A stretch of DNA of 64,000 nucleotides, taken from the NCBI GenBank assembly GCA_029261355.1, contig JAJDBM010000058.1, positions 62,001-126,000 of the forward strand. The letters run 5' to 3'. Both the position numbers and the translations under genes were made by a program. Every line of letters begins with the position of its first letter. Position 1 is the stretch's first letter. The notes under the pieces are model-generated. The model had not been told where the DNA came from and did not search any database. It saw only the letters and a program-made list of their open reading frames with translations. This document shows, piece by piece, positions 38,797-47,119 of this stretch. This stretch comes from Nitrospirales bacterium (GTDB lineage: Bacteria > Nitrospirota > Nitrospiria > Nitrospirales > UBA8639).

Positions 38797-40193
38797 ATGA
38801 CGAATGGCTTCATTATAAGGCTTAATATCGCGTTTTCAGAATTCACTAACTCTTTGTACCCCAGACATGGGCTAGGTCAGGTGAAGTTGTATTTTTTGAT
38901 CGTTTTCTCTTTCGTGATGCTCGTTTATGCCTCCGTCCCTACCGCGTTGGCGTTCGATAACGCATTCGCGATCTCCTATTTTTCTGAGAACGATTTTTGA
39001 TTACATGCGCACTTCTTCAAGAAGGAATTCCGCAAAAACTGCTTCAATAGAAAATTTGAGAAGCGATATTCTTCTGTTCGATTTGCCACGTTTAACGTCT
39101 CATTGAATTGAAATAATGCCTAGCAACTTGTCACCGATCTGTCAACACCAGATAACGCTCAGGCCAAATCCATCGCCGAGATCATTCAGCTGGTGAATCC
39201 CGATGTGTTGCTGATCAACGAGTTTGATTTTGATGAAGAAGGACATGCCGCGTTGCTCTTTCAACTCAATTATTTGTCTGTCAGTCAAAACGGGACCAAC
39301 CCAGTTGACTACCCGTTTGTCTTCTTAGCGCCACCCAATACAGGAATACCATCAGGATTCAACCTTGATAATGATCAGAACGGATCCACGATCGGGCCTG
39401 GTGATGCGTATGGGTTTGGGTGTTTCCCTGGGCAGTTCGCGATGGTGGTGTTTTCCAAGTATTCAATTATCGAGTCTGATACGCGAACGTTTCAGCGATT
39501 CTTATGGAAGGATATGCCCATAGCTTTATTGCCTGATGATCCAACAACCATGACTCCTGTTGACTGGTTACCGCCGAAGAACTCCAGGTCGTTCGGTTTT
39601 CTTCTAAAAGCCATTGGGATGTGCCAATCGACATTCACGGTAAAGTCATTCATGTCCTAGCTGGTCATCCCACGCCTCCGGTGTTTGACGGACCGGAAGA
39701 TCGAAATGGCCGAAGGAACCATGATGAAATTCGATTCTGGGCTGATTACATTCAACCCTATCGAAGTGGGTATGTTTACGATGATCAGGGCCATGTTGGG
39801 GGACTTGATCGGTGGGAGAAATTTGTCATCATGGGAGACCTGAATACTGATCCGTTCGATGGAGATAGTAGTAACGATGCGGCGTTACTACTCCTTAATC
39901 ATCATCGGATTAACACGAAGAACACTCTGAAAAGCAGGGATGGACGGGAAGCCGCCAAATTACAAAGAGAAGTGAATCGTACTCACTTTGGGAAGTCAAA
40001 ATTTGATACATCTGATTTTGGGGACGTTTCTCCAATCCCTGGCAATCTCCGTGTCGATTATGTACTTCCCTCGAGAAACCTTCAGATAAAACGCTCGGGT
40101 GTGTTTTGGTCAAAAACACATAGCCCTTTGTCGACATTAGTAGGGAATTCGGATCACCGTTTAGTGTGGGTTGATATTCGTGTGAGAAGGTAA
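38797..40193 (+). pseudogene. Secreted endonuclease/exonuclease/phosphatase-family protein, pseudogene
   Basis: The ATG at 38797 (after AATAAGGAG) begins a signal sequence (FLIVFSFVMLVYASVPTALA) that ends at a TGA near 39000. After about 75 bases the EEP fold appears: VRFATFNVSLN, then TGA, NNA, TAG, QLVTDLSTPDNAQAK and IIQLVNPDVLLINEFDFD. The frame shifts near 39580; the following frame gives SHWDVPIDIHGKVIHVLAGH and, after ATG 39621, GPEDRNGRRNHDEIRFWADY, FVIMGDLNTDPFDG and a final SDHRLVWVDI. The catalytic GDLN and SDH motifs survive, but at least three stops and one frameshift destroy the gene. Its place among phosphatases suggests a former phosphodiesterase. Confidence 0.78.
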
Positions 40194-40284
40194 ATCTCCC
40201 ATAAATTCACAACATACTCGTTAGTGGGCATGTAAATTTCTTGAATCGTTATGATGCTTGAGAGGCAATTCGACCTAATGGAAG

Positions 40285-40339
40285 ATTTACCGAAATGTAA
40301 CAGAGTCATCATTTGACCGTAACGCATTTGAACTATCTT
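40285..40339 (+). promoter_or_regulatory. Putative Pho box and -10 for the Na+/phosphate transporter operon
   Basis: Hexamers in 11-bp register: ATTTAC 40285, TGTAAC 40296, CATCAT 40307 and CGTAAC 40318. TATCTT at 40334-40339 follows the last unit after exactly 10 bp. The layout is the same as at 14116, including the leading ATTTAC. The gene starts 46 bp after the -10. Confidence 0.75.
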
Positions 40340-40384
40340 GAGCATCTTTCTAGTCGGGGTATTTAAACGAGAGGAAGATCTCTT

Positions 40385-41554
40385 ATGTCAGCAACCGTTT
40401 CAGTTGAACAACATTCCATAAGCACATCATCTGCAAATTTCCAGCAATGGTTGATTGTCGCTGGCCTGATCTACCTGTTACTCGTTGCCATTGGCATGAT
40501 TGGGAGTGGCTTCAAAGCTGCGACAGGTGGGCAAGCGAAGGAGCTCTTTTCCTTTGCGAGCAATCCACTCACGGCCTTGGTGATTGGTACGGTCGCGACA
40601 GCTCTGATTCAATCATCAAGTACCGTCACGTCCATTATTGTTGGTCTTGTCGCTGGAGGGTTGCCGGTGACGATTGCTATTCCAATGGTCATGGGTGCCA
40701 ATATTGGGACTACGATTACGAATACGATTGTGAGTCTCGGGCATGTGAAGCAGGGTGAAGAATTTAAGCGCGCCTTTGCTGCGGCTACTGTTCATGATTT
40801 TTTTAATCTTATTAGTGTCGTTATTTTTTTACCATTGGAAATTATATTTGGAATCCTTCAAAAAATCGGTGGAGTTCTCAGCAATTTAATGATCGGTGGT
40901 GATTCGATGTCGATTAAGGGGCTAAACTTCATGAAGCCTCTGATTAAACCACCCATTAAAGCTATGCAAGGAGGTTTGGGTAATCTTGGATTATCAGAGG
41001 TCATTGCGGGGACAGTGCTTATCATTCTTGGTATCGCGTTGATCTTTTTCGTCATTACTTTTATTGGAAAACTCCTCAAGGTGTTGATGGTGGGGCGTGC
41101 AAAAGAAATTCTCCATAATGCGATTGGTCGAGGACCGATATCTGGTATTGCTACGGGAACCGTGATCACGGTCCTGGTCCAATCTTCCTCAACGACGACG
41201 AGTCTTATTGTCCCATTGGCGGGGAATGGCGTGTTTAGTTTACGACAAGTCTATCCCTTTACCCTTGGTGCCAATATTGGCACATGTATCACCGCCTTGC
41301 TGGCGGCGACCGCTGTCACAGGTGTGAATGCGATCTTTGCCCTGCAAGTTGCGTTAGTCCATTTGGTTTATAATATTCTTGGGGTGGTCGTGATTTACGG
41401 AATTCCATTTTTACGAAATATACCGATTCGTGCATCTGAATCATTAGCGGAGATGGCGATGAAGAAGAAGCTGTATGTGGCCCTGTATATCAGTTTCCTA
41501 TTCTTCCTTGTTCCACTGCTTCTTATCGGTGCCAGTCAATCACTTGGATGGTAA
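40385..41554 (+). CDS. Na+/phosphate cotransporter, NptA/PNaS family
   Basis: A 389-residue membrane protein with two Na_Pi_cotrans repeats, each bearing the signature QSSS: ALIQSSSTVTSIIVGLVAGG with MGANIGTTITNTI (about 75-115), and VLVQSSSTTTSLIV with LGANIGTCITALLA (about 260-310). It would import phosphate with sodium at the inner membrane. Unlike many relatives it has no C-terminal PhoU-like domain; a small coiled-coil protein is encoded 23 bp downstream instead. A Pho box upstream suggests induction by phosphate limitation, giving a secondary uptake route beside two Pst systems. Confidence 0.9.
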   Translation: MSATVSVEQHSISTSSANFQQWLIVAGLIYLLLVAIGMIGSGFKAATGGQAKELFSFASNPLTALVIGTVATALIQSSSTVTSIIVGLVAGGLPVTIAIPMVMGANIGTTITNTIVSLGHVKQGEEFKRAFAAATVHDFFNLISVVIFLPLEIIFGILQKIGGVLSNLMIGGDSMSIKGLNFMKPLIKPPIKAMQGGLGNLGLSEVIAGTVLIILGIALIFFVITFIGKLLKVLMVGRAKEILHNAIGRGPISGIATGTVITVLVQSSSTTTSLIVPLAGNGVFSLRQVYPFTLGANIGTCITALLAATAVTGVNAIFALQVALVHLVYNILGVVVIYGIPFLRNIPIRASESLAEMAMKKKLYVALYISFLFFLVPLLLIGASQSLGW

Positions 41555-41577
41555 GCCGAAATTGAGGGGGAGTTATC

Positions 41578-41820
41578 ATGGCCAACATCATTTCTCGGAA
41601 GCAAATCTTAGAACAAAAAGTTGCGGAACTTGAAGAGACCCTTACACAACTGAAACGACAATTGCAACGTGAGATTGAAGCAGAACAGCATGAAGCAATA
41701 GATGAGCTTGAGAATTATCTTGACATGGTGAATAATCGCTTTGCCAACTTGCAAGGTTTCTGGCAGTTATTGCGCGAGGAAGTGTCTGAATTATTAAAAA
41801 GTAAAAACAAAAAGAATTAG
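41578..41820 (+). CDS. Small coiled-coil protein in the Na+/phosphate transporter operon
   Basis: An 80-residue soluble, charged protein, almost entirely helical: a heptad-like region (ILEQKVAELEETLTQLKRQL) followed by a second helix (ELENYLDMVNNRFANLQGFW). GGGGGAG precedes the ATG. It is tightly spaced between the transporter and the PepSY-like gene. No family is recognised; it may serve as the cytoplasmic partner that other NptA proteins carry as a PhoU domain, which is inference. Confidence 0.7.
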   Translation: MANIISRKQILEQKVAELEETLTQLKRQLQREIEAEQHEAIDELENYLDMVNNRFANLQGFWQLLREEVSELLKSKNKKN

Positions 41821-41832
41821 AGGCCTTCACTA

Positions 41833-42321
41833 ATGTTAACCTACATTATGCGATTGATATGTGTTGTGTCTGTTTTTGTGATGACACCTGTTGTTCTTGT
41901 TTGGGCCGGGCTAGAGAAACCTATCCAACTGAGCGATATACCTCAAGCCATTCTCAAGGCGGCACAAGAAAAATTCCCTGATGCAATATACAAGAGTTCC
42001 AATACCGAATTTGAAGAAGAGGGAACGTTCGTGTATGAGATTCAAGGTACTTTGAAAGATGGACGTCAATTTGAATATGACGTATATCCTACTGGGGATA
42101 TTCAGGAGATTGAAGTTGAATTTCCAGACTATATGGTGCCGGGAGCGGTGTTAAAGGCTATACAAAGACAAATGCCGGGGTTTCGGCCTACCTATATTGA
42201 AGCCAGTCATTCCGCAAGTATGAAGGTCGTTGGTTATGAGTTTGTCGGTCTGTATAGTGGTGAGACCATAGACATTAATGTATCAGCAGATGGGAATACT
42301 ATCGAGATTTCTGATAAGTGA
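41833..42321 (+). CDS. Periplasmic PepSY-like (DUF2874/BLIP-like) protein
   Basis: A 162-residue exported protein with signal sequence MLTYIMRLICVVSVFVMTPV, probable cleavage near VWA-GL. Two tandem PepSY-like repeats follow: IPQAILKAAQEKFPDA with YEIQGTLKDGRQFEYDVYPTGD, split here as YEIQGTLKDGR and FEYDVYPTGD, and VPGAVLKAIQRQMPGF with YEFVGLYSGETIDINVSADG. Such domains bind or inhibit other proteins at the envelope. It starts 12 bp after the coiled-coil gene, so it is the third gene of the transporter operon. Confidence 0.78.
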   Translation: MLTYIMRLICVVSVFVMTPVVLVWAGLEKPIQLSDIPQAILKAAQEKFPDAIYKSSNTEFEEEGTFVYEIQGTLKDGRQFEYDVYPTGDIQEIEVEFPDYMVPGAVLKAIQRQMPGFRPTYIEASHSASMKVVGYEFVGLYSGETIDINVSADGNTIEISDK

Positions 42322-42650
42322 TTATTCATGTCTATTGGGCACTAACTATCATATCATGTTCCACTTCAAAAGTTGGAGTATCACATCGGTTCATAGTTGT
42401 CGGTGCGTTTCATTTTTGATTTCACAACTGACCTCTCTTTTTCTTTCCTTGAAAATCCCTCTCTAAGTTTTTGTCCTAACTCTAAGCATATCTCTGGATA
42501 GTTTTATCCCTTCCTGGTTTTTTGGGAATTGTACCGTTGTATTAAATGGAGCGGTACATTGTTCATGTTTCAGGATACGAAATTAAATTCTTGATCATAA
42601 TACCGAGTCCAGCTTGAATGTTGATATGTGAATCAGTAGTTCTTTGAGAA
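42322..42650. other. Intergenic region upstream of the phoX promoter
   Basis: About 330 AT-rich bases between the transporter operon and the phoX Pho box. I see no gene, and no hairpin strong enough to call a terminator. Confidence 0.4.
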
Positions 42651-42716
42651 CGTCACACTTTTGTTACGAGAATTCAAAATAAACGAAACCGAACTGTCAC
42701 ACCATGTTTCTATTAT
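42651..42716 (+). promoter_or_regulatory. Putative Pho box and -10 for phoX
   Basis: CGTCAC 42651, TGTTAC 42662 and TGTCAC 42695 all fall on one 11-bp register (42695 is three steps from 42662). TATTAT at 42711-42716 follows the last hexamer after exactly 10 bp. The phoX ATG is about 260 bp downstream, leaving a long leader in which I see no second gene. Confidence 0.65.
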
Positions 42717-42973
42717 TACGTTGCTCATCGCGCGACATCTATCTTTTTCAGGAGGCAAGCTGTTGTGAAACGATTTTACATGGACAACATGAATATAAAG
42801 AGAAAGGAGGGAATGGTGGTATGTGCGGAACACGAGGAGAGGATTTGGACATAGATGCGTATGAGCAATGAGGGTGCTAAGCGAGTTCTCACGAGTTTTT
42901 TACCTCACTGTTGATGAACACCGGTCTGTTCTCTATTGGAAATGTTGGTAATGAATAGAAATTAGGAGGGACA

Positions 42974-44446
42974 ATGAAAAGACAGTCATTCGCTCAAACA
43001 GTAGGGTTTTTGGGTTTTGGCGCGATCCTGCTCTCTAGCCAAATGGCGGGAGCTAACGATTTCGGTAAGTTTATTGAAAAAAATCTAAAGAAGAATTCCT
43101 GGGAGTTGTATGGCATTGAGAAGCCAATCAAGAATTCTGCTCCTGCAACGTTGTCAGGATATCGTATGCCTGGCCAGCCAGCAAACAAACAGGTCAAACT
43201 TGCAAAAGGCCTGCACGTGGAATATGTCACAAGAGAGGCGGCACGCCATGCTGATCAATTTGCCTTTTGGCCAAATGATCGCAATCCCAAATGGCTCGTG
43301 TTCTGTAATGAGATATTTCCCGGTAGTCCATTGAATACTGGTGATCATCCGTCCGTTCAGGCCATTAGGATTCGGGATGGAAAAGTGAAGACCATTCTTC
43401 GTGGCTTGGATGGTTGTGATGGGATTCGACGAACCCCGTGGGGAACCATCTTGGCGACAGAAGAAACGTCTGATGGGTATGCCTGGGAGATCATCAAGCC
43501 TATTAGAGTGAACAATCATCGAGTCTCAAATCGCACGGCCGGGACGATCGTCAATCGAAAAGGAAATCCATCTAAGAGAGTCGTGCGACGTGATGCATTA
43601 CCGACAATGTCTTGGGAAGGCATTCATATTACATCTGAAGGTGTTGTGTACGCTGGGGATGAACTCAGACCTGGAACGGGCACAGACGATGCCGATGGTG
43701 GGGCCCTGTATAAGTTTATTCCCAATAACTTTCACACGGGTGGACGTATCAAGAATCTCAATGATTCCCCGTTGACAGCTGGAAGTGTCTATGCAGCACA
43801 AGTCTCCTGCCGCGATAGTGGCCAACAGTATGGCCAAGGCTGTGAAGTTGGGAACGGTGCCTGGGTGTCGGTCAATGCGGCTTCTGCACGTTTCGATGCC
43901 GATGCCAATGGCGCGACCGGTTATTATCGCCCAGAAGATATGGATCCTGATCCTAAATTTGAAGGACCAGGTGTCAAGGTCTGTTGGGCTAATACCCAGA
44001 ATCGGTCAGCTCAGTTGTTCGGGGAAATTCAATGTATCGTCGATTTGAAGCCAATGGAAGCTTCAGATGACCGAACCATTGTCATCAATCGACTTGTTGA
44101 AGGAGACAGAGATTTCAATGCGTTTGATAACGTTGCCTTTCAACCTCACACTGGGAATCTCTATGTCATTGAAGATAATCCAAACGGTGATATCTTTGCC
44201 TGCCTTCCTGATGGAAAAGATCGAAATATTAAGTCTGATGGATGCGTGAAAATTTTGTCTGTGAAAGACTCTTCCGCTGAGCCGACAGGTTTCAAGTTTG
44301 ACGCGTCTGGGGAGACGGCCTATTTAGCCATTCAACATAGTGATGATACCAATATGCCACTTGTTGATACGAATGGTGACGGGACACCGGATTTTCCGAG
44401 TGATGATATTTTGAAAATCACTGGGTTTGCCGTTCCTCACGAATAG
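42974..44446 (+). CDS. phoX: PhoX-family alkaline phosphatase
   Basis: A 490-residue exported phosphatase of the PhoX/DUF839 family, a calcium- and iron-dependent enzyme that frees phosphate from many esters. The signal is MKRQSFAQTVGFLGFGAILL; PhoX is normally a Tat substrate, and here only KR is present, so the route is uncertain. Active-site stretches are complete: GCDGIRRTPWGTILATEE (147-164, with Cys148), AGDELRPGTG (227-236), YYRPEDMD (317-324) and LYVIEDNPNGD (396-406). AGGAGGG precedes the ATG. Of the three PhoX-like proteins in the window this one best keeps the expected catalytic residues. Confidence 0.9.
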   Translation: MKRQSFAQTVGFLGFGAILLSSQMAGANDFGKFIEKNLKKNSWELYGIEKPIKNSAPATLSGYRMPGQPANKQVKLAKGLHVEYVTREAARHADQFAFWPNDRNPKWLVFCNEIFPGSPLNTGDHPSVQAIRIRDGKVKTILRGLDGCDGIRRTPWGTILATEETSDGYAWEIIKPIRVNNHRVSNRTAGTIVNRKGNPSKRVVRRDALPTMSWEGIHITSEGVVYAGDELRPGTGTDDADGGALYKFIPNNFHTGGRIKNLNDSPLTAGSVYAAQVSCRDSGQQYGQGCEVGNGAWVSVNAASARFDADANGATGYYRPEDMDPDPKFEGPGVKVCWANTQNRSAQLFGEIQCIVDLKPMEASDDRTIVINRLVEGDRDFNAFDNVAFQPHTGNLYVIEDNPNGDIFACLPDGKDRNIKSDGCVKILSVKDSSAEPTGFKFDASGETAYLAIQHSDDTNMPLVDTNGDGTPDFPSDDILKITGFAVPHE

Positions 44447-44469
44447 AGACGTTGCGAGAGAAGATAAGG

Positions 44470-44498
44470 CCCCCGGTTCTGTTGAAATGGAACCGGGG
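44470..44498 (+). terminator. Hairpin after phoX
   Basis: CCCCGGTTC (44471-44479) pairs with GAACCGGGG (44490-44498) around a 10-base loop, 24 bases beyond the phoX stop. A T-tract is missing, so it may be a weak terminator or an mRNA-end stabiliser. Confidence 0.6.
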
Positions 44499-44535
44499 AT
44501 ACCTTGAACGTGTTAACCAATAAGCTATATCGATA

Positions 44536-45327
44536 ATGTTGAACGATGTGATGTACGGACAGGCAGTAGCAGGTTTAGTCACACTAGGTCGAATGTGTTG
44601 TCTATTGTTTGTGGTCACGTTTTGTCAGGTTGCATGGCCCTATGATATCTATGCCGATTGGAAAAAAGATGCACTCGACCTGGATTTTGATAAGGTTCAA
44701 AGTTTTGCTGATCATAAAGGACACGTTCCCTATGTTGTGTTCAGTAACACGATCGAAGATTTCCTAAATACGACGGGCTTCCAGACTCAAAAAAGTTGCC
44801 AGGTTACGGGACGAGTCACAGGGGCAAGCTCATTGTTCTACCAGGTTGGGGTGCATTCAAATGATTATCGCGTCGTGCTGTATTCCTCGAAGATCGATCA
44901 GGATGGGAGTTTTGATGTTACGAATGTTTTTCCTGGCACGTATAGAGTAGCCCCTCTTTCACAAGATGGAGGGAAGCTTATTTTTGGTCCACCAATGGGG
45001 CATTTGATTGCGTGTAACGATGGTCAATCAATCCACGTCGATTTTACAATCCAGGGTCGTCGAAACCAGAAAAAACAAGCAAAAGTTCACGAAAGTTCAA
45101 CCAATTCAAATACTCGTGAGCAAATGGGAATACAGCGAAACGTCATTAAGCAGAGCACGACATCCTGGCCCAGTCATCGTCGGCAACAATTGATACTCCA
45201 AATGTTAAGAGGACAAGTCTCTATTGAGGAGACTGCACGAACATACCGCTTGTCTGTTGAGCGACTTCAACAATGGCGTGAAGAATTCTTGATGAGAGCT
45301 GAGCAAGCTTTAGAGCGTATTGAGTGA
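44536..45327 (+). CDS. Exported beta-sandwich domain fused to a transposase-type helix-turn-helix
   Basis: A 263-residue open frame with two unlike halves. Residues 1-35 hold a hydrophobic segment (MCCLLFVVTFCQVAW from Met20 is a plausible signal). Residues about 90-175 resemble a carboxypeptidase-regulatory-like beta-sandwich (CQVTGRVTG, YRVVLYSSKIDQDGSFDVTN, FPGTYRVAPL). After a polar linker, residues 215-263 form an HTH like those of IS orfA proteins: RRQQLILQMLRGQVSIEETA and YRLSVERLQQWREEFL. DNA-binding and export signals in one chain are contradictory. A gene fusion by deletion or insertion is likely, with uncertain function for either half. It sits between phoX and the GDPD gene. Confidence 0.6.
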   Translation: MLNDVMYGQAVAGLVTLGRMCCLLFVVTFCQVAWPYDIYADWKKDALDLDFDKVQSFADHKGHVPYVVFSNTIEDFLNTTGFQTQKSCQVTGRVTGASSLFYQVGVHSNDYRVVLYSSKIDQDGSFDVTNVFPGTYRVAPLSQDGGKLIFGPPMGHLIACNDGQSIHVDFTIQGRRNQKKQAKVHESSTNSNTREQMGIQRNVIKQSTTSWPSHRRQQLILQMLRGQVSIEETARTYRLSVERLQQWREEFLMRAEQALERIE

Positions 45328-45400
45328 TATATCTAGTTGGGTGTCTCGAACCCGTACTGAACGACCTCTCGTATTCCTATGTACAGAGAGGAGGCTACTG

Positions 45401-45475
45401 ATGTTTACTGATAAAGGGGTAACGTATTCTATTTTTCTTGTCGTCATGATTGGTCTGGTTACGATGGTCGGGTAG
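45401..45475 (+). CDS. Possible 24-residue membrane microprotein
   Basis: ATG 45401 preceded by AGAGGAGG (8-base spacing) encodes MFTDKGVTYSIFLVVMIGLV followed by TMVG and a stop. It would be a single hydrophobic helix with a short charged N-terminus. The ribosome site is strong for so short a frame. It lies between the fusion gene and the GDPD gene; conservation would be needed to be sure. Confidence 0.4.
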   Translation: MFTDKGVTYSIFLVVMIGLVTMVG

Positions 45476-45613
45476 TTGGGAGCCATCAAAAGAGGTTCAG
45501 CTGTTTCGATTGAAGGAAATGTACATGATGGCAACAAAAATGAGCTGTCCCTTGTTGTTGCCTTATTCGCATGACCCTTAACCTTGAACGTGCAAGATGG
45601 TAAGGAGATACAT

Positions 45614-46954
45614 ATGCATGCAAAAATGTCGGTGCTATTGATAGTATTTCTGGTGATGTTTGCTGACCTAGTCAATGTCCATGCCGTGGGCCTTGATCGC
45701 TTTTCGAATGACAAGGTTCAGCTTGGCGTTCGCCCATTTTACCTTGTTGATCAAATGGAAGAGAGTAAGTTGAAACGAGAGCTTCAGCAATGCACGAAAA
45801 AAAAGCGGTTTCAACAAAGCGATTTTTCTATAGGGCATCGGGGCGCGCCAATGCAGTTCCCAGAGCATACGAAGGAGTCGTACGAGGCCGCTCATCGCAT
45901 GGGTGCAGGTATCCAGGAATGCGATGTGACTTTCACGAATGACGGGGAGTTGGTGTGTCGGCATGCACAGTGCGATTTGCATACCACGACGAATGTGGTT
46001 GCCCGAGAAGACCTTCGACATCAATGCAAGTTTCCACCGGAATTTGATGCACAAGGGAATCTTACCAATGCATCAACCATTACGTGCTGTGCTTCAGACT
46101 TTACCTTGGAGCAGTTTAAATCTCTCAAAGGCAAAATGGATGCAGCTGATAAGAACGCGACGACGGTTAAAGGGTACCTTGGGGGAACGGCAGATTACCG
46201 AACAGATTTGTATGCGACAGGTGGTACGCTTCTCACCCATGCAGAGAGTATCGCATTATTCAATCGTATGGGTGCCAAGTTCACGCCAGAACTCAAAGAA
46301 GGAAATGAGGATGACATTATGGCCATCTTTGGTAGCCAAGAGAACTATGCGTTGAAGATGATCGATGAATATCGTCACGCTGGAATCTCTCCGAGGCGCG
46401 TGTTTGCTCAATCATTCAACCTAGACGACGTATTGACCTGGGTGAATAAAAGACCTCGTTTTGGCAAGCAAGCCGTATTTCTCGATGGTGGGCCCATCCC
46501 TCGACCTAATCCAGGCCGATTTCTGAATGATCTCGCGGCCAAAGGTGTGAAGATTGTTGCGCCACCGATGCCGATGTTATTGAAGGTCAATCAAAATGGA
46601 AAAATCAAATCATCCAAGTATGCGAAGAAGGCCAAAAAAGCAGGTCTCAAAATCATCACCTGGACAACTGAACGGTCCGGTCGGATCGTCGAGGATGTGT
46701 TAACAGGAGGAAATACCTTTTATTATCAGACCATTCTTGATGCTCTCCAGAATGACGGCGATATTTTGAAGACCATTGATGTGCTTGCGCAAAAGGTTGG
46801 TGTTATAGGAATTTTTTCAGATTGGCCAGCCACCACCACATTTTATGCCAACTGCAAAGGATTAGGTTTGCGTCATCCTTATCATCTGCGGTGGAAGCAA
46901 GACCGATTATTTGATGACCTTTCCTTTAATAGCCAATTGCTTGATTATCAATAA
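45614..46954 (+). CDS. Exported glycerophosphodiester phosphodiesterase
   Basis: A 446-residue periplasmic enzyme of the GDPD TIM-barrel family, hydrolysing glycerophosphodiesters to an alcohol and glycerol-3-phosphate. Start at 45614 (six bases after AAGGAG) gives the signal MHAKMSVLLIVFLVMFADLV; an upstream in-frame start at 45584 is less likely. Catalytic motifs: SIGHRGAPMQFPEHTKESY (both conserved His/Arg and Glu), ECDVTFTNDGELVCRHAQC (Asp and second His), and FTPELKEGNED. The C-terminal half contains LKIITWTTER. It fits lipid-derived phosphorus scavenging. Confidence 0.9.
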   Translation: MHAKMSVLLIVFLVMFADLVNVHAVGLDRFSNDKVQLGVRPFYLVDQMEESKLKRELQQCTKKKRFQQSDFSIGHRGAPMQFPEHTKESYEAAHRMGAGIQECDVTFTNDGELVCRHAQCDLHTTTNVVAREDLRHQCKFPPEFDAQGNLTNASTITCCASDFTLEQFKSLKGKMDAADKNATTVKGYLGGTADYRTDLYATGGTLLTHAESIALFNRMGAKFTPELKEGNEDDIMAIFGSQENYALKMIDEYRHAGISPRRVFAQSFNLDDVLTWVNKRPRFGKQAVFLDGGPIPRPNPGRFLNDLAAKGVKIVAPPMPMLLKVNQNGKIKSSKYAKKAKKAGLKIITWTTERSGRIVEDVLTGGNTFYYQTILDALQNDGDILKTIDVLAQKVGVIGIFSDWPATTTFYANCKGLGLRHPYHLRWKQDRLFDDLSFNSQLLDYQ

Positions 46955-46966
46955 TATATGTTTAGG

Positions 46967-47004
46967 CTCAGTGAAGGTAGAGGTGTCCCTCTACTTTCAC
47001 TGAG
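46967..47004 (+). terminator. Strong hairpin after the GDPD gene
   Basis: CTCAGTGAAGGTAGAGG (46967-46983) pairs with CCTCTACTTTCACTGAG (46988-47004) with one G-T pair and a four-base loop, followed by a T-rich TTCTCTTGTT. It sits 12 bases beyond the stop codon. Confidence 0.8.
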
Positions 47005-47119
47005 TTCTCTTGTTGCGAAATATCGTTGAGTCATAACTTTCATGTTGTGACGTTTCAGTGATGAGTATGAGCCATTCTTGAAGAAGTTGGACTGAGTTTG
47101 GCAGATAAGGATGTAGAAT

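Noticed and set aside
47044-47078. Pho-box-like TGTGAC and AGTGAT, 11 bp apart, before the diverged PhoX gene
   Set aside because: The hexamer 10 bp downstream (CATTCT) is not -10-like and there is no third unit.
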